Source: Choanephora cucurbitarum (taxonomy: Eukaryota; Mucoromycota; Mucoromycetes; Mucorales; Choanephoraceae). Taken from it: a stretch of 64,000 bases of DNA. The stretch spans positions 1 to 64,000 of the forward strand of contig JAIWNI010000090.1 in assembly GCA_025331435.1 (NCBI GenBank), written 5' to 3'. The translations under genes were made by a program, and so were the position numbers. Shown here piece after piece: positions 61,607-64,000 of the stretch (position 1 is its first letter; each line of letters begins with the position of its first letter). The notes under the pieces are model-generated. The model was given only the letters and a program-made list of their open reading frames with translations, searched no databases and was not told where the DNA came from.

Positions 61607-62553
61607 ATGAAAGGAATTGCTGTGTTTGACTTTGATTGGTATGCACACTTAGATAGCATGGTCTCTCTGTTACTTACCCAACTTTAGGTCTCTTATTGAA
61701 CAAGATAGTGATTATTGGGCCATACATACACTTTCGCCAGAGGTATGGCAAGAGGTTCGCGAAAAGAGAGAGACTTATCAGTGGACAGACCTTATGTAAA
61801 GGTTTTTTTTTGGAAATGAAACAAACAGTCTGTTTTCTGATCAATTATCTTAGGGACCATGCACTTTGTAGACTACAAGAAATCGGATTTACTAAGGCTG
61901 ATGTTGCAAGAGCTTTGAAGACGATCCCTTTTGTAAGAGTCTCTCTTTTGATAGCAAACCGGCATAGACTAACCTGAAAGCAGACAGATGAAATGCGTCG
62001 TGTACTCTTGAAACTCAAGGATGAAAATGTGTCAGTTATATTGTTATCGGATGCCAACACATTCTACATTGAAACAATCATGGAGGTACTTTTTTTTTAA
62101 AAAAAAAAGGAAAACCATACACAATATTGATATAGTGTGTAGGCTTATGGTGTGCGTGATTGCATTACTGAAATTATTACCAATCCTGCATATGAGGATG
62201 AACAAGGACGATTGCGTGTTAGAAGATACATTCAGCCTTCAGACACACAGCATAATTGTACGAATCCTTGCTCTGTCAACATTTGTAAAGGCAAAGAATT
62301 AGAAAAGGTTATTGAGCGTTTTGGAGGTTTAAACAATATTAACAAGATTGTTTATATTGGTGACGGCAAGAATGACTTTTGTCCCGCTACACGTTTGAGG
62401 AGCACAGATGTGTTTTATATGCGCGAGCAAAAAGGCTTAGACCGATATTTTGAGCAAATGCCTCAAGAAAGACAACGCATTACTTCATCTGTTGTTACAT
62501 GGACGCATCCTCTAGCTGTTTTGGAACACATCACTACCTATTATTCTTCTTGA
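61607..62553 (+). CDS. PHOSPHO1/2-type HAD phosphatase
   Basis: Five exons (61607-61638, 61688-61795, 61854-61932, 61981-62085, 62143-62553) give 244 residues. HAD motif I is VFDFDWSLI with nucleophile D8 and acid D10. Motif II is VILLSDAN, and motif III/IV is GDGKNDFCPA. These match the PHOSPHO family, whose members dephosphorylate phosphoethanolamine/phosphocholine (PHOSPHO1) or pyridoxal phosphate (PHOSPHO2); the sequence alone does not decide which. The PCSVNICKGKEL segment before motif III is also typical. The 32-nt first exon is secured because splicing restores the DFDWSL motif. Confidence 0.9.
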
Positions 62554-64000
62554 GCTAGCATTTCGATATACTTCCTCTCAGCCAACTCCTTCGTTTGGAC
62601 GACAGTTGCTAAGGGTTAAATGCAGCCTCTCTAAACCAACATATTGTTAGACCTTTGAATGCAGCAAAAGATTGGATTCAACCAATCGGAAAGCTGGTTT
62701 TGTATTTTAATTCAGATAATAAAAAACTTTGCTCTAGAAACATAAAAAAGACTATCTGATTGTTTTGACTTGTTTGTTTAATCTCTGTACTCTGATCTTT
62801 GAGAAAGTAGGAGAGAGGTTCCTTAGGCTTACGAATTACGTCTTCCTTTTCGTTGAAATGTTGTGATCAAAATGTAAATGACATTTGATGTAACCAAACT
62901 CCGGACAGCTACATCAAGGCACACAACAAAGTTTTACAGATACCAAAAATGACTGAGACAAATGTCTTGCTGTAAACAAGCCTTATATGGAACATATGAA
63001 TTGATAAAATGATCATATTGTCTATTAATAAAAAATCTTTTGTTTTTGTTAATCTGAACAAAGCATAACTGATTTTATCGCTTTATTTTAAAACTGAAAA
63101 TTTCTGACTTTCTCACGGCTTCTTGTGTTATTAATCACCAGCAAGACTCCTCTTTGTGTCCTCTAATATGTATTCGAAAAGCTTGCTCTCTTTTTTTTTG
63201 GTTTTTCTTTATGTTTGTGTGTATATCACTGAGGAAGCAAAGAGCAACTGAAAATTTTCTTTTTTTGCCCATTAAAGCTTAAACGTTTCTTGGTGTGGTG
63301 GACTTGGGTTAATGAGAGAGAGAAGAGGAGACAAAATGAAATAGAAAAAGATAGCTGAATATGTTAGCTACAACAATTTGCTAGTTTGAATCCAATGTTA
63401 AGGAATAAATGTATTGTTGTTACTGTATGAAGACCTTCTATACCTTAATTTGTTACATTGAGCAAGCGGAAGTAAATTAAATAAGCTCAACAGAAAGACA
63501 ATATATATGTAAATTCATTGTGCGTTTGAAGCTAAATCCAATGAAAGGAAAGAAATAGATTTTATGATAAGATACACCTTGCATATGACTAGAGAATAAG
63601 CCTTACTATCTGCTAGTGTTCTAAACAAATATTTTTTTACAACCTGTGCATTTGGAACAAATCATTCTCTAGTAAGACTTTACCGAGACTCCCGCAATCT
63701 CAAACGTTTTTCTGTGACCCTTAAATTGTTTACCAAATACTGTAAAAAGTGAACTACAATTTGATTTTGAAGACATGCTAACTGGGTTGAGTTACTTACT
63801 CAGAAAGTATCACATGATGCCCTGATGGGACAAATCGACTCTTTCAGCTATGGTAAGCTATTGCTTGTGTTAGTCACATAAACAAGACAAAACTTTTCAG
63901 ATTTCATTTTGTAAAAAAAGTTAGTCGATAAGACTTTGTAGTTGCGGATACTGTGTTATGCTATTTTAAGCCGGAATGAATACTTCTTTTTTAAGAAGCA
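62554..64000. other. intergenic to window end
   Basis: 1.45 kb without a supported gene, tRNA or repeat. A short TAACAAATTT-type A/T-rich background; nothing else seen. Confidence 0.55.

Overview
This is an AT-rich nuclear window from a filamentous fungus, most likely Mucoromycota (order Mucorales or close). Four things point there. Almost every gene is broken by many short introns of about 45-85 nt, with GTAAG-type donors and TAG-type acceptors. Intergenic spaces are short where genes are dense. Gene structure and protein families look early-diverging fungal: a CSL (CBF11/CBF12-type) factor, a response-regulator/phosphodiesterase fusion, Arp5, Sch9 and Mim2. There are decayed Tc1, Helitron and anonymous multicopy remnants of the kind common in Mucorales. 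No tRNA, rRNA, CRISPR array or prokaryotic operon was seen.

Layout. (1) 0.5-10.0 kb is gene dense: a Cys-rich secreted protein, ethanolamine-phosphate cytidylyltransferase (ECT1), a C2H2 zinc-finger protein, the replication-licensing ATPase CDC6, the INO80 subunit ARP5 and the mitochondrial chaperone TIM9. Two convergent pairs have stop codons only 19 and 30 bp apart. (2) 10.0-34.4 kb is a 24-kb gene desert. It is built from three copies of one long anonymous repeat: A direct, C inverted and diverged, B direct. It also holds minisatellites, a 183-bp GACA array and a miniature TA-flanked element whose empty site is kept in copy A. (3) 34.4-39.5 kb carries a predicted secreted protein and MMS19 (18 exons). 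(4) 39.5-45.9 kb is a graveyard: a Tc1/mariner transposase relic, a second TIR element, a Helitron relic and fragments of multicopy fungal ORFs, with one small apparently intact gene. (5) 45.9-55.1 kb is gene dense: a DUF4112 membrane protein, a coiled-coil protein, Mim2, Sch9 kinase, a REC-like/cAMP-phosphodiesterase protein and a CSL transcription factor. (6) 55.1-58.4 kb is a long gene-free stretch upstream of CSL. (7) 58.4-62.6 kb holds a single-pass membrane protein, a Lys/Thr-repeat protein, endonuclease III (NTH1) and a PHOSPHO-type HAD phosphatase. The last 1.4 kb shows nothing.

How genes relate. ECT1 makes CDP-ethanolamine, and a UASINO-like site lies upstream of it. The PHOSPHO-type phosphatase at the far end may act on related phospho-bases. 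ARP5, CDC6, MMS19 and NTH1 serve genome maintenance. Sch9 and the cAMP phosphodiesterase are tandem neighbours, separated by 300 bp carrying two copies of a CACGTG-centred motif, which suggests a nutrient/cAMP signalling block. All coding models were assembled by eye from splice sites and family conservation. Exon edges given to the base are those I traced; others are stated as approximate.
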